DNA of 64,000 nt, taken from Pachyseris speciosa. Its lineage: Eukaryota > Cnidaria > Anthozoa > Scleractinia > Pachyseridae. Made by a program: the position numbers and the translations under genes. The DNA lies in the NCBI GenBank assembly GCA_016490735.1, contig JAEMWC010000672.1:299501-363500 (forward strand), read 5' to 3'. Under the pieces are notes generated by a model, which worked only from the letters and a program-made list of their open reading frames with translations, ran no database searches and had not been told where the DNA came from. This document shows, one piece after another, positions 12,801-23,898 of this stretch (position 1 is its first letter; the number at the start of each line of letters is the position of its first letter).

Positions 12801-13015
12801 AATTTATATACAAATCCAAAATTCTAAGGCTTTTAACTTGTGTGAAAAATGAACAAAAGTAATCTAATGATGGGCTTATTTCAAATCTTAAACCCTTCGT
12901 TTTCATCTTTAAATAGTTTTTGCACTAAATTCAAACAACTGCACTCAAACCTTATCATTTAATACAGAGCAGCAAACAGTATTATGTGTTTGAGTGTATT
13001 TAGTTAAACACAAAC

Positions 13016-13023
13016 CAACTGGG
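13016..13023 (+). repeat. 8-bp target-site duplication, left copy
   Basis: CAACTGGG, repeated exactly at 13887-13894 on the far side of the fold-back element. Confidence 0.85.
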
Positions 13024-13886
13024 GGCTGTGACTAAAAGTGGGACGGGGACGGGGACGTGGGACTTGGGACGCGAGGACACGGGGACGCCGGGACGTGGGA
13101 CTCGGGGACTCGGGGACGTGGGGACGTGGGACTCGGGGACATAGGACTCGGGGACGCCGGGGCGTGGGACTCGGGGACGCGAGGACGTGATAAACAAACA
13201 ACACCCAAATTTTCCGCTGAATTTGCAATTTACAGTTCTCGGTGGTTAAGAGAAAGGTATTACATGATGGAGTTTGTCAGCAGACCAGTAGCCATCGTCC
13301 TTGGTCTTCCGGATATGTTTGCTTGCCTATTTTACCGTGAGAGCCCTGGGAACACAATAGCTTCAGCGCAGGGGATCTTATACCTCGTGGGCAGCCATGG
13401 AGGACTTTCCTGGTAAGTAACTGTGTTTTCTTGTTAATCCTTTGACATCCGTGCCTTATGCTTGCCACTTTCGATGCTGATATTTACTTCAGGAAAACTG
13501 TTGTCCAAAAATGCATATTTCTTTGATTTTCATTCCTAGAATGTGTGGATATAAACTCTCGTAATGATCTCGAGCTGGAACTGAGTGAGTGGAAACCGGA
13601 GAAAAAAATATTTGAAGAATCCGAAGAACTCCATCATGTAATACCTTTCTCTTAACCACCGAGAACTGTAAATTGCAAATTCAGCGGAAAATTCGGGTGT
13701 TGTTTGTTTATCACGTCCTCGCGTCCCCGAGTCCCACGTCCCCACGTCCCCGCGTCCCACGTCCCCGAGTCCCACGTCCCCGCGTCCGCGAGTCCCACGT
13801 CCCCGCGTCCCCAAGTCCCACGTCCCGGCGTCCCCGTGTCCTCGCGTCCCAAGTCCCACGTCCCCATCCCACTTTTAGTCACAGCC
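13024..13886. mobile_element. Fold-back transposon with minisatellite inverted arms
   Basis: The termini GGCTGTGACTAAAAGTGGGA and their complement open two inverted arms of about 250 bp (13024-13275 and 13628-13886). Most of each arm is a minisatellite of GGGACGTGGGACTCGG-type units. An exact 8-bp direct repeat, CAACTGGG, flanks it (13016-13023 and 13887-13894). The related element at 25597-26024 carries the uninterrupted site AACCAACTGGGCTGC, confirming insertion and target duplication. An 8-bp duplication suggests hAT-type mobilisation, though the terminal bases are not typical of that superfamily. No transposase is encoded. Confidence 0.85.
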
Positions 13887-14109
13887 CAACTGGGCATCTT
13901 AAAGCGGTGGATTTCGTAAGAGGGAATAGGAGGGACTAATTACAAAATTTCATGCCCCAAAGGGGAGGGCCGGGCTTATTAGAGAGGAGGGGGGGCTTAT
14001 TACAAAAACCGACTTCCAAACAGGGGGCTTATTAGAGAGCGGGGGTTAATAGAGATGGGGGGGTTAATAGAGATGGGAGGTTTAATAGAGCTTTTAGCTT
14101 TTAGCATTT

Positions 14110-14720
14110 AGCTTTTTTCTAAAGGGTGTGAAGTTTCATAAAGTGGGGATATCAACAGAGGCCCAATATATAGGCCGCTTGTGTTGGGAGGTCACATGTT
14201 GCATGCCCACAAAGAGAGGTACTGGGATGTAGCTCATTTTGGAAGAAAGTGATGGCCTGGTATTGAGTGGTCATGCAATCCACTGTGAGATTGTTTGGAA
14301 GGATGCAAACTAAAAAGAAGATGGTGGAAATTTCTTTTGGAAAAGAATGAGGCTTTTTGAGTTGTTGCAGCAGAAAATGCTGTTTTCCTAGCTGCTTAAC
14401 ACCTTTGTTACAGTTCCATTGCCAATCATGAATAAAATCTTTCAATTTGACTTTTGTTTATCATTTAGCCAACCATGAAGTGGCGAGATTTTCCATGAAA
14501 ATGGTAAGCAACCTCGAAGACAGTTTTGACTGCTTTCTCTTTTGAAGGAAACAAAGAAAAAATCCACCAGTAAAAAGAGGATTTGCTCACTTGACCAGGT
14601 AAAACATTGCCAATATTTCAAAATGAAATCCTATTATAAAGGTCTCAAAACATCACAACTTCATGTACAGCTGTAAAGAAAAATAGAGGACATAATTATG
14701 ACCTGTCAACACAAGTACCC
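14110..14720. other. Intergenic, nothing recognised
   Basis: No gene or repeat structure identified beyond a minus-strand ORF of 97 codons (14152-14445) without recognisable similarity. Confidence 0.35.
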
Positions 14721-14752
14721 TACTGAATAGCAATGGGCCCTTTGCAAGATAT

Positions 14753-15102
14753 TGATGTCAGTCACGTGGTACAAAAATGCCATGCTGGGACACTAGCAAT
14801 GCACTGGGACTAGACAAACAAAGAGCTTACATCATTTAAAATGGTAATTTTCTTTGTCTGTCTTGTCCCAGTGGGTTATATGCTTGCGTCCCAGCATGGT
14901 GTTTTTGTACCATATAACTGACATCCTGCAAAAGACCCATTGGCCAAAAAGTGTATGAATGCCCCTTTTGTGTGAAGCCCTTCAACTGTCTTGTCACAGT
15001 GGGTTGGTGCTTGCATCCCAGGATGGTGTTTTTGTACCATGTGACTGACATCCTGTAAATTAATGTATTGATGCCCCTTTTGTTTGAAGCCTTTCAACTG
15101 GA
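14753..15102. repeat. Local repeat cluster: two direct, one inverted copy
   Basis: A unit of about 115 bp runs from CTTGTCCCAGTGGG through TGGTGTTTTTGTACCAT to ATGCCCCTTTTGT. It occurs at about 14864-14990 and again at 14991-15102. An inverted partial copy lies at 14753-14825, so copies 1 and 3 can pair as a hairpin. Short ORFs here follow the repeat and are not genes. Confidence 0.7.
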
Positions 15103-15109
15103 ATGGGGA

Positions 15110-15860
15110 CACTTATTTACAAACGTACAGGTTTAACAGGGGCAGTTATTAGAGCTACAGGGCCTGCATGTTGGAAGGTTGGTGTAAAACATCACCATTT
15201 TCCAGAAAGCTTCCTGAAAATGCACTTGCTGTCAAGTTTTAGCCACCAAGTTCCACAAGTAAACAATGGTTACTATCAGGGGTTTCATTAGAAGCCAGCA
15301 AACACCAAAAATCGCTGTCTTCTTTGTTAGAATTTACCTCTTAATTTAGTTAGCCAAGTCAGCTCTTTCAAAATTTATTGAAACCCATGTACTATGTAAC
15401 ACTTGTGGAACAGAAATCACCCTTAATATGACCAAAATAATACTGCTACGAGAAAACTTGGCCTGATAGCTTTCATCAGAAGGCCTAATTTGTAATACCT
15501 AAAGGACAATGAATCTTCAACCCAGTTGCTTTATGTACAATAATCTCTACACGAGATTGAATTATACCCACAGGAACTCAATTGACAAATCTTACATTGA
15601 GAGTTGGCTGTGATATTAATATGCAAATACAAATCAGAAATTTTTCCTTCCAATGGCCTTTTATGACAGGGGGTGGGAAGGGGAGAGAGTGAGACCTGGG
15701 GACCCTTACACAGTAAACAAATGTAACACTTCAACTGAAGGCCCAGTGTCAAAATGCAGTTCTAGTTTGGTGAATTGTTTGGTTGTAACTAATAATTCAG
15801 CTTAACTTTGGCAATCATTTGCATCATTATTATTAGTAATTGTAAGGTAAAATGATCTGC
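15110..15860. other. Intergenic, nothing recognised
   Basis: No supported coding region, RNA gene or transposon end. Confidence 0.35.
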
Positions 15861-15864
15861 CTTT

Positions 15865-16205
15865 CATGAAAGCCAGGATGAATTCATACCAGGATAATTT
15901 TCCTCCTGGGGCAAATTTTTATTGCTGTTTACATGATTGGCTTCAACCCAGGACAGACGAAACAGTTTCATCCAGGGACAAAATGCTCGCTTATAAAACA
16001 CTTATTTTTCATCCCAGGAAGAACTGTTTACATAGAATTTGTGGTCAAGTTTCACCCCGGGATGAAATGTTATTCCAGCACTGGACTGGGATGAATGAAC
16101 ACATTTCACCCCAGGGTCAATAATCACGTAAACACCGAGAGATAATTGACCAGACACTGAGGTGAAACTCATCCGGGGATGAGTTCACTAACGTAAATAG
16201 GCCCT
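15865..16205. repeat. Dispersed-repeat-like block rich in CATCCCGGGATG words
   Basis: Variants of TTCATCCCAGG and CACCCCGGGATGAA recur on both strands across about 340 bp, with GTAAACAC or GTTTACAT between them. This suggests a short fold-back element or internal subrepeats. Boundaries are approximate. Confidence 0.4.
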
Positions 16206-16482
16206 AAAATGGTTGAAAAGTTTTGCAATGTGAAAATTCCTATTGTGGAAGCCGCCTTGAGTGTCCACCCCGTTTGGTACCCTACCATTCAAAATTCAAC
16301 ACAATATAAAAAATGGTTATGTAATCCCCAGCAGGGTCAGGCACTGGGATGTAAACAGGGATCTCCTCTCTCCTCCCTACAGTTCTGCAGTTTGTAAAGG
16401 AATTGTTTTTTCCCTTGATACCTCAATCTTGAATGCTTCTTCTTGTGTCCCAGGAATTTTCCCCGCAGAGGGGAGGCAAGTG

Positions 16483-16980
16483 TTAAACAGGGGTTCCCTC
16501 AGGGGGTATAGGATTGAAGCCTGGAAAACTGTTTCTGTTAGCTCGTAGGGCTTGGGTCACTTCGTGCCTCAAAGACTCGCCAGCAGACCCACCAAGAGTA
16601 ATTCGCCTCGACTTGTCCCGTCTCTTTCTGTCAAATCCTCTTTTCACAGGCGAGAATGCTTCGTAGTTCGTATTAAACATATCACTGGCTTTTCGAAGCT
16701 CTTGCGCGATCTTCACTGCCTCCCGTGTAAGAGGTTCTGAGTGAGACCGAGAGCGTCTGCCTTCGTCCACTTGCAAATGGTAAATTCTCTCGTCCAAAAA
16801 CGACGGTACAGACATGTTGTGACTGATCGGTTTCTGCAAATCAAAGTTGAATCTTGTCTCGTTGCTGTCACTGTCCGGGTTTCCCATGGCCTGTTGTCTT
16901 GCGGCGCCAGTTGACCTTGAATCATCACTTCCAGAGTTATCATTTCCATCTGCCGCGGTTGAACTATCCAAATGAGCCAT
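16483..16980 (-). CDS. BIM-like BH3-only apoptosis regulator (5' coding exon)
   Basis: The 165-aa frame starts at a clear ATG (MAHLDSSTAADG). Residues 91-103, IAQELRKASDMFN, match the BH3 helix of BIM family proteins closely: L95 and D100 sit at the invariant positions, S99 replaces the usual Gly, and F102 fills the last hydrophobic slot. BH3-only proteins bind the groove of BCL-2 relatives at the mitochondrial surface and trigger or sensitise apoptosis. The region before the BH3 is acidic, Ser-rich and probably disordered. R78-SHSEP-83 fits a 14-3-3 mode I motif, which suggests phospho-control as in BAD. There is no hydrophobic tail before the stop, so a downstream exon may supply it; GTGGGT after ATTACTCTTG is one possible donor. 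The BH3 call is strong, the C-terminus uncertain. Confidence 0.75.
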   Translation of the reverse strand: MAHLDSSTAADGNDNSGSDDSRSTGAARQQAMGNPDSDSNETRFNFDLQKPISHNMSVPSFLDERIYHLQVDEGRRSRSHSEPLTREAVKIAQELRKASDMFNTNYEAFSPVKRGFDRKRRDKSRRITLGGSAGESLRHEVTQALRANRNSFPGFNPIPPEGTPV

Positions 16981-16984
16981 TTAT

Positions 16985-19140
16985 AAGGATTTAATAGCGG
17001 ACAGCAGCACAATATTGAGTGTTTCCTTAAATCGCCGCAATCCGGGCTCGGTTTGATTTCCGATCAGCTGAGCTGGGCTAAACTTCACTTCACCTCGAGA
17101 AATGCGAGGCAAATTGTTTTAATCACGTAACCTGCAATATGGCAACAAACTTATTAGCATATTTTAAAAGCTCAGCCAAATGGAAATGAGCCAATACTTG
17201 CATCGGGCCTGCGAAACCCGTAATTCGATCAAATTAATCTCACTATACACATCTTTGAGCATTTTTAGGTTTAATTTAAGTAGAAGACGTTACCTTGAAT
17301 TATGGCTACTTAAGTCTGAAGGCTTGCTGTATTGCTTGAACCTTTCTACTGCACAAGGTATTTGTCACGGAATATCCTTTACGTTCGATTTATTTTGGTC
17401 GGCAGCGAGTGACGACATTAAAGAACCAATCAGAATTGAACAACTAATAAGCTTAGCACAATTAAAAACAATAGGCTTTGTTCAGCTTGGAATTAATCAC
17501 ATAGCCACAATATTAAATTTCAATACAACAATTAATTATTAATGTTTGGAACTGCAAAGACATAAAGGCAGGAACGCGCAGAAACAAAATTAAGGCTGAA
17601 AGATAACGGAAAATTTAAATTGTATTGGTATATCAGTAATTGAAATTGGTGTTTTTTCATTCATGACGTTTGAAACTTGAGGACCACATAAAGCACACGA
17701 ACACAGATATTAAATTAACTGTACTGGCACTTTCTGTTGCCGGATATCGTGCGTGGTGTTGCGATGCCCGTGCACGTGCCACTCATCACTCGAAAGAATA
17801 TTTTGAACCGCGAGGAGACTGGATCCCAAACTATTTTATTCCACGCGTGGGCAAATTAACCGCGAGGAGCGTGGGAGGCTACGTCTCAGCAAACGTGGCG
17901 GTTACGAGTGACGGGAAAAATGCCGGGTCTTTTCTACGATACTGCAAAGAGTGGTTGTTTTCATGGAAAAACTGGAAAGGTTATTTGGCTTGAAATAAAT
18001 ACAAAAGTGGCATTAATGGACAGAAAATACCCGAAAATCTCAAGAAAGGGGGCTGACGTATTCCCGTAGACAATGGGGTTACAGATATGTCCATACTTCA
18101 GCCATGATTTCATAGAGGGATTATATTCATCTGTCATCATTTAGGAACTACGGGTGATGGGAGGGACCGTTTCGAACAACCTATGATTACACGCGGCACT
18201 ACGGCAATTTTAAAGAGATTACCTTAAGCAAAAATAATTCTTCCTTAATTGCTTTAAAAATAGGTACCCAAAGGGCACATCTATTGGATACATTGTAAAA
18301 TGTGCAACTCATTAGCATTATCAAACTTAAAACGTACCTGATGACCATAGTGTGACATGCCACAGTGAACCAACACAAAAAGAAGGCAGTCAAGGACTGC
18401 ACGCACTGAACTTTGTAACAGGATGCAAGACAGATACATGTATTCCAACAAGAGAAAAATCATTTTCTCTTCATTCGAGTTAGAGCGGTTTTCAATTGAG
18501 TGTCGAAAACAATTCTCGTTTTGCTTTGGTTCTGCATTGCTTTGCTCTGTGATTGGCCAGGAAAACTCGCGCCACGCGCAAGAAGTAAAGTGAAAAAAGG
18601 TGCTAGTACGGTAGAACGCCGACATCGAATGTCTGCACCATCGTTCATCCTATGAGGCGCTATTTGTAAGTTTACTATTTCACATAAATTGTGTGACTTT
18701 TTTTTTATGTCGCTTGCAACAAAGGAAATAGGAGACGTCTGCACCCAGGCTACTAGTCACCAGTCCGATCAAAAACTCTAGTAGTGCAGGGGAAATTAAA
18801 GGGGTGCAAAAGGGGCGGGAACCCGGGGGAATATGAAGATACAGGAGGTGGGAGAGGGGAGGGCGGGAAGGAAGAGTTCTAAAAGGGCGGCAGAGAAATA
18901 ATTTATCGGGGGCGGGAGCAGTACGAAAAAGTGCGGGTCCTGGGAAGAAAAAGCTACGGGAGGCAGGAGAACAGGGTATGGTAAGTGGGAGATTTTCAGC
19001 CCCTGTTCCCCATTTCACACAACTGCAATTAAGTCTTGACTCTATTTGGTGCCCAAGCTCTCGAAGGCCTTACAAAACCAATTAGAGTGCCAGCCGATTA
19101 CAGAGCGTTTCTCAAACACTTCATATATTTTGACTAAGTA
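16985..19140. other. Intergenic and upstream region of the BH3-only gene
   Basis: The interval starts with the presumed promoter of the minus-strand BH3-only gene. ORFs at 17180-17542 and 17670-17993 (+) and 18281-18744 (-) show no recognisable domains. I see no RNA gene. Confidence 0.4.
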
Positions 19141-19143
19141 GGG

Positions 19144-19420
19144 GGAGGAGAGGTGGCGCAGTGGTGAGAGCGCTCGCCTTCCATCAATGTGGCCTGGGTT
19201 CGATTCTCGGACTCGGCGTCACAAGTGGGCTGAGCTTGTTGGTTCTCTACTCTGCTCCGGGTACTCTTCGACTGGTATTCCCCTCTCCACAAAAACTAAT
19301 AGTTGATTTGATTCTTCTTTATTTAGAGTTGATTTGATTTAATCTCCCCAATTAGTAGAGCATCTTTGCCCGGCTAGAAAGATTTGAGACTTAAATAAAG
19401 TGATTATTACTATTACTTCT
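19144..19420 (+). mobile_element. tRNA-derived SINE
   Basis: The head carries RNA polymerase III promoter boxes: box A TGGCGCAGTGG (19154-19164) and box B GGTTCGATTCT (19197-19207), spaced as in a tRNA. A non-tRNA body follows (ACAAGTGGGCTGAGC...), then an AT-rich tail with TTATTACTATTAC. There is no acceptor-stem pairing or CCA region, so this is a retroposon rather than a tRNA gene. Its tail abuts a LINE remnant on the other strand. Confidence 0.8.
19154..19207 (+). promoter_or_regulatory. Pol III box A and box B of the SINE
   Basis: TGGCGCAGTGG and GGTTCGATTCT match the A-box and B-box consensus sequences and lie about 43 bases apart start to start. Confidence 0.75.
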
Positions 19421-20128
19421 GTAATGTTTGGATGCTTAGACTAATGTACAGGTCTTCCAGATACTTCTGTAGATTATTAGAAAAAGTACCAAGAGTGCCA
19501 ATTACAATAGAGGTGATTGTAACCTTACGCCAACGCCAAAGTCTCTTTATCTCAAACGCCAGGTCAGTATATTTCTCCACTTTCTCATGCCACTTCAGAC
19601 AAATCCGGCTATCAACATGGTAAGCGACGTCAACCAGGTGGCATTCGTTTGTTTTTTTGTCGATCACGACAATGTCAGGCCTGTTATACGACAATTTCCG
19701 GTCTGTCTGGATGGCGAAGTCCCAAAGAATTTTAGCCTCGTTCTCTTGAACACTCTCTGGGGCATGCTCAAACCACTTCCCTCCGCATACTGAGGAGATA
19801 GATCCCAATACAGGGCCTTTGCGACAGTGTTGTGTCTCTTTTTGTATTGTGTTTGTGCGATCTTAGGGCACTCGCTCACGATATGATTGACCGTTTCATT
19901 TTTCTGGTGGCTCAGGCGATATGGTGGGTTCTCTTGTGACTTATCGATCTTGGTCTTTATGGCATTGGTACTTTATGGCATTGGTGCCTGGCTCGGGGCA
20001 GCCACAAGCAACTCCTCCGTCTCTTTCTTTAGATATCCTGTCCTTAGCCACGACCAACTGTCCTCACTGGCGATTTCATCCATCTTCATCATAACATCTT
20101 CAAAACTTTGCAGCAAGAATTGTCCTTG
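19413..20128 (-). pseudogene. LINE remnant: C-terminal region of a retrotransposon polyprotein
   Basis: Read across frames, this encodes ...SWLRTGYLKKETEELL, then HIVSECPKIAQTQYKKRH, KALYWDL, ILWDFAIQTDRKL, RPDIVVIDKKTNECHLVDV and KYTDLAFEIKRLWRW. This is the conserved C-terminal part of a LINE family common in invertebrates. The Cys/His segment followed by PD...D suggests a restriction-like endonuclease type, but the clade is not certain. It is fragmented: the intact frame covers only 19413-19808, and the rest is shifted. Confidence 0.7.
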
Positions 20129-20472
20129 GCTTGAAGAAATACGATCACATCTCTGAGGGACTAAAATCATTAGGATGGCTAGACATTAACCATAAACTCA
20201 AGTTTAATGACTGCGTCATGATGTATAAATGCCTCAACGAAGGTGCTCCTAGGTATCTATCGCAGAGGTTCAAGAAGCGTTCACAGATCCATAGCCGAAC
20301 CACAAGGAGCCGTAACGACTTGGACTTGATCAAATGTCGCCTCGCCACAGGGCAACGATCTTTCAGTTTTCGAGGAGCCAAGGCGTGGAACGAGCTTCCA
20401 AAATCCATTAGAGATGCTACCTCGTTAAATAATTTTAAAAAGAATTTAATGAAACTATTTAAGGAAATTTAA
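20098..20472 (+). pseudogene. LINE remnant: C-terminus of an APE-type RT protein
   Basis: The frame LQNFAARIVLGLKKYDH, LGWLDINHKLKF, EGAPRYLSQRF, GQRSFSFRGAKAWNELP and FKKNLMKLFKEI is the standard C-terminal tail of Jockey/CR1/L2-type elements. It runs to a stop at 20472, then a short 3' UTR and a TATG-type microsatellite. The 5' side is cut off at the junction with the opposite-strand LINE remnant. Confidence 0.8.
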
Positions 20473-20608
20473 GACTTTTTCCAATTGTATATAAATTTTT
20501 ACTGAGCTTTATTTACTTATTATATTATATTTGTTGGTAATTTATTCACGATTTTTTTCTCTCTTTTGCATTGTGGCTGAAAAGCCCCTATGGGGGAGCT
20601 TCAAAAAA

Positions 20609-20644
20609 TGTATGTATGTATGTATGTATGTATGTATGTATGTA

Positions 20645-20695
<51 letters not shown>

Positions 20696-20708
20696 ATGTA
20701 TGTATGTA
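20609..20708 (+). repeat. (TATG)n(TCTG)n(TATG)n microsatellite
   Basis: About 40 bp of ATGT repeats, about 48 bp of CTGT repeats, then a few more ATGT units. It sits where the tail of the preceding LINE remnant would be. Confidence 0.9.
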
Positions 20709-20719
20709 AACCGTCCATG

Positions 20720-21690
20720 TAGCTTTTTACTTCTCACCTCCTCCGTCACCTCTCTCACTCTTCGCCTCTTAATCACATTCGTCTCCTTGCCATCCCATTT
20801 CATATTCCCCCTTGCGGCAGACAGTATCCTTTCGTTGCTCTCTGACACATACTTAGCTAGGCTTACTTTGCCGGGTTAGCTCCACACAGTCCTCTACTGC
20901 TATCAAGCCCTGCCCTCTTGCATTTCTTGGTAGGTAGAGCCTTGCGACCCTATCGCGAGGATGGAAGGCGTTATACAAAGTAAAATACTTTCTGGTTTTT
21001 CTATCGAGTTATCTTAGTTCTTCACGAGACCAATCGATAAACACAGCAGTATATCGTATTAAAGACAAGGCCCAGGTATTAACAGCGCGTATTACATTCC
21101 CTCCATTTAGCTCATCATCATCATCACCATAAGTAGTTCATCTGATTCACAATTACTAGCTTTATTTTGGAAATGGTATAGAGCTAGGCTTGCGATGGGG
21201 TTTAGCAACAGCAAGCTTTATTTGCATGACCATAAACCGGTTCCAAAAGTTTAGGGAATGGGTGCCATAGCTTTTGGGAGGTGGGAGTTGGGAACAGGGA
21301 ACATAGTTTGGGACGCAATAATGACATGAGCGAGAAAAAAGTGCTTTGCTTAGAACGACACCGAGATAAGCATTTAAAGAGCTCCAGTGTGGCTTTATGT
21401 AGGGTGACCTATGTAAGGGAATGATCAACAACACTCGCCTTTTTTTTTCAAATTTTATGGTTTACTTTAAGGGTGAATTCGACTTCAATGAGAAGAACAT
21501 TTCCTATAAGGGTACCCCTCCCCATGGGTAGCGGTACCAAGGGATACGCTTTCACCATTCCTGGGGGTACACCTCAGTGGAGCCTTCAGTGTACACAGTG
21601 TACACCTTAGTGGAGTAGTACGATAGCCTCTTACCTTATACTCTTCGATTACTAATCTGTAGTAGAGGCTTTTTTAACATTTTCTATCAA
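20720..21690. other. Intergenic before segmental duplication unit A
   Basis: No gene supported. Near 21510-21615 there are short repeats of GTGTACAC/GTACACCT words, probably a small local duplication. Confidence 0.4.
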
Positions 21691-23101
21691 TCTAAATAAC
21701 AGCGAGGACTCCTTCGGTTCTAAACGTGAGATTTATTTTATCCGAAATCTTGGATAAGCCGTTGCCCAATGTAGGGTAATAATTCTTATGAAAATTTCTA
21801 TTCATCCACGGTGAAACTTCAAACAGGTTTATAAAATACGTGGTTAAAATAATAAGTTTAATACTAAAAGCCTAGTTTCCGTGAATGCAGTGCGTCCGGG
21901 AGCCTTATATTTTAAAGTAGGCTTTTTTCCACAGAGAAAAACCCCTGTTGCGAAAACTATTGCGAAGATATCGTGAAGGTGTTTGTTCAGTATCATGGTT
22001 TGAAATGATAGCTGAGTTGATTGTTTGTCTCACGATTAAATCCTCCAATCAACAACTGGTTAAGCTAAGTGAGGATCGAAACGCACCAATCACCACCAAG
22101 CGCGTTGGCAGTCGATACCTGCATCTGCTGATGAAGGCCAGCAGTATAGCGGTCAAAACGTCGCGATCGACATCTGTGTGACCCAAACGTAAGGCAAAAG
22201 TTAACTAACGAAGGAACTACAGGAGGGAAAAATTAGTTGGAGGAAGGGGGCGATTGTGAATTTTGAAAATCGAGTGTTTTCACATGACGTCACTGCGGCC
22301 ATGTTGGTGCCCCAAAACAAAGAAACGGCGGCTATGTTGGTGTCTCAAACTAAACCTCTAGGAAGTAAACTCTATTTTTTATGCAAATACTTTCTTTCGT
22401 TTCAGTAATCCAATATGGTTGGCAGTCACGTGAATGATCGTTCGACAACCATCTTCAGTGATGGGGAAATTTACTGATTTTATTTGAATCTACAATATCG
22501 ATGACACAGCAATAATAATTACAAGTATATAAATTTGAATTTTCTAATAGGACTAACAAGGCAGTAAAAATTATCCGTGTTTGAAGAAACTAGAAAAACT
22601 ATCATGAATTCCGAAAAAAAAAAACAACAACAACCCAAAACCCAATAAATTGAAGAGAAAGAGTGTTTGTTTAAACTTCGCCTTTTCTAATGAACGAGAG
22701 GAATTCTTCTAACCGTTTGAACCGCAATTTAGTGGTCACACGAGCCAAACGTGCGAATCATTTAACGGACCACGATCTAATGCATTCCTGTGATTGTTAT
22801 AGGTGACAAACTGTAAAGTATTAGAAGCCCTATCTCCGTCTCTTGAAACTCGCGAATGCAAGTCGAGAGCTTTCGTCTGGTCTAGTCGAAAAAAACAAGC
22901 TTTACAGCTTGCACTCAGTAAAAGACACGTAAATGGAGGTCATAAGGCACGAGACCTTCAACAAAATAATTGACTATGCGTTCTTTGATAGACAGACTCA
23001 CTTAATTTCAAGATTGTTGTAAGAACGATTAAGTAAAATTATCTATGAGAGATCAGAAGTATCAAAGAATTTCAAAGAATAACACTGTTTACTGTAGGGA
23101 T

Positions 23102-23201
23102 TTATGTTCCAGTGTTAGGAGGTGTCCGCGGTGATTCTTGCGATCTCTTTCCGTCTGTTATGCTTCTGTGAGGAGCACAGCTGGGTCCTTGTGGAAGAGC
23201 A
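23102..23201 (-). CDS. Gene A exon 11 (C-terminal tail and stop)
   Basis: The acceptor TTTCTTTAG precedes it. It supplies the last base of a split codon and then 32 codons (ALPQGPSCAPHRSITDGK...) to TAA. The same exon, length and stop occur in gene B. The tail is Pro/Ser-rich and not recognised. Confidence 0.65.
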
Positions 23202-23237
23202 CTAAAGAAACAAGAAAATGGTTATGAAAACTACTTA

Positions 23238-23895
23238 CAGTCAAGTCAGGTCAAGCGTATCCCCTAGATTACATTAATGAGTTGATTATTTGAACATTGA
23301 ACCCGTTAGTCGTTTCGAATAATGCAATCATTTGTTTTAAATATTCGAATCAAACTTCGATTGCTGATTGGACTAAGCGAACAAAAGATACTCCATATAT
23401 GGGAAATCGAAGAGTCCAACATGGCGTCCAACGGTGAGTGGAAGTTAAAGGTGAAAAACGCTATTGTAAATGTTATTATCGAGCAGTGTTTTTGCTTTCT
23501 ACATCCCATAGAGCTTGTAGAAGTCTTATTCATGATAAAAGGATTTCAGGCGAAGTTCTAGCAATATTTTTGGTTGTTTACAACGCTGTATGCTATCAGC
23601 TGTGATTAATTTCGCTCCGTACAAATTTATTATTTTTGGGATTCCTCGGAAAGAACAATATTGTTGAATTTTAAAGGGCTAAAAAAGGTGTGCTCTATTA
23701 AAAGAGATGACAGAATTAAAGTCTCGTTGGTCGAACGCGTTTTTCAAACACATCTAAGGACATAGTGCAATCAGCAATTGAAGTTTGATTCGAATATTTC
23801 AAAAATGATTGCATTCGAAACGACTACCGGGTTCAATGTTCAAATAATCAAATCATTAATGTAAGCTAGGGGGTACGCTTGACCTGACTTGACTG
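23238..23895. mobile_element. Mariner-like non-autonomous element with long TIRs
   Basis: Inverted arms of about 160 bp start CAGTCAAGTCAGGTCAAGCG and mirror at the right end. The flanks give a TA target duplication (23236-23237 and 23896-23897). It has inserted next to a TTAA-flanked element in intron 10 of gene A and is absent from gene B. The interior (79-codon ORF) shows no transposase. Confidence 0.8.
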
Positions 23896-23898
23896 TAA

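Larger units (their letters stand above)
12810..14100 (-). mobile_element. Non-autonomous element, CTCTAATAAGCCCCC family, interrupted
   Basis: The flanks of this block match the complement of the element at 25597-26024. Shared stretches include TAGTTTTTGCAC, the CAAACAACTGCA region, the AACCAACTGGGC target, and a terminal series of GGGGCTTATTAGAGAG subrepeats ending GTTTAATAGAGCTTTTAG. It is split by the fold-back element at 13024-13886. The left boundary is approximate. Confidence 0.7.

Noticed and set aside
13000..13939. Long Pro/Arg/Ser or Gly/Thr-rich ORFs in several frames
   Set aside because: They are translations of the GGGAC minisatellite in the fold-back element arms; every frame stays open because of the repeat.
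16209..16740. Plus-strand ORFs opposite the BH3-only exon
   Set aside because: Shadows of the minus-strand coding exon with no domain of their own.
19144..19220. tRNA gene call
   Set aside because: A and B boxes are present, but the ends do not form an acceptor stem and a SINE body with an AT-rich tail follows.
20588..20848. ORFs with THTDRQTDRQ or CMYVCMYVCL repeats
   Set aside because: Translations of the TATG/TCTG microsatellite.
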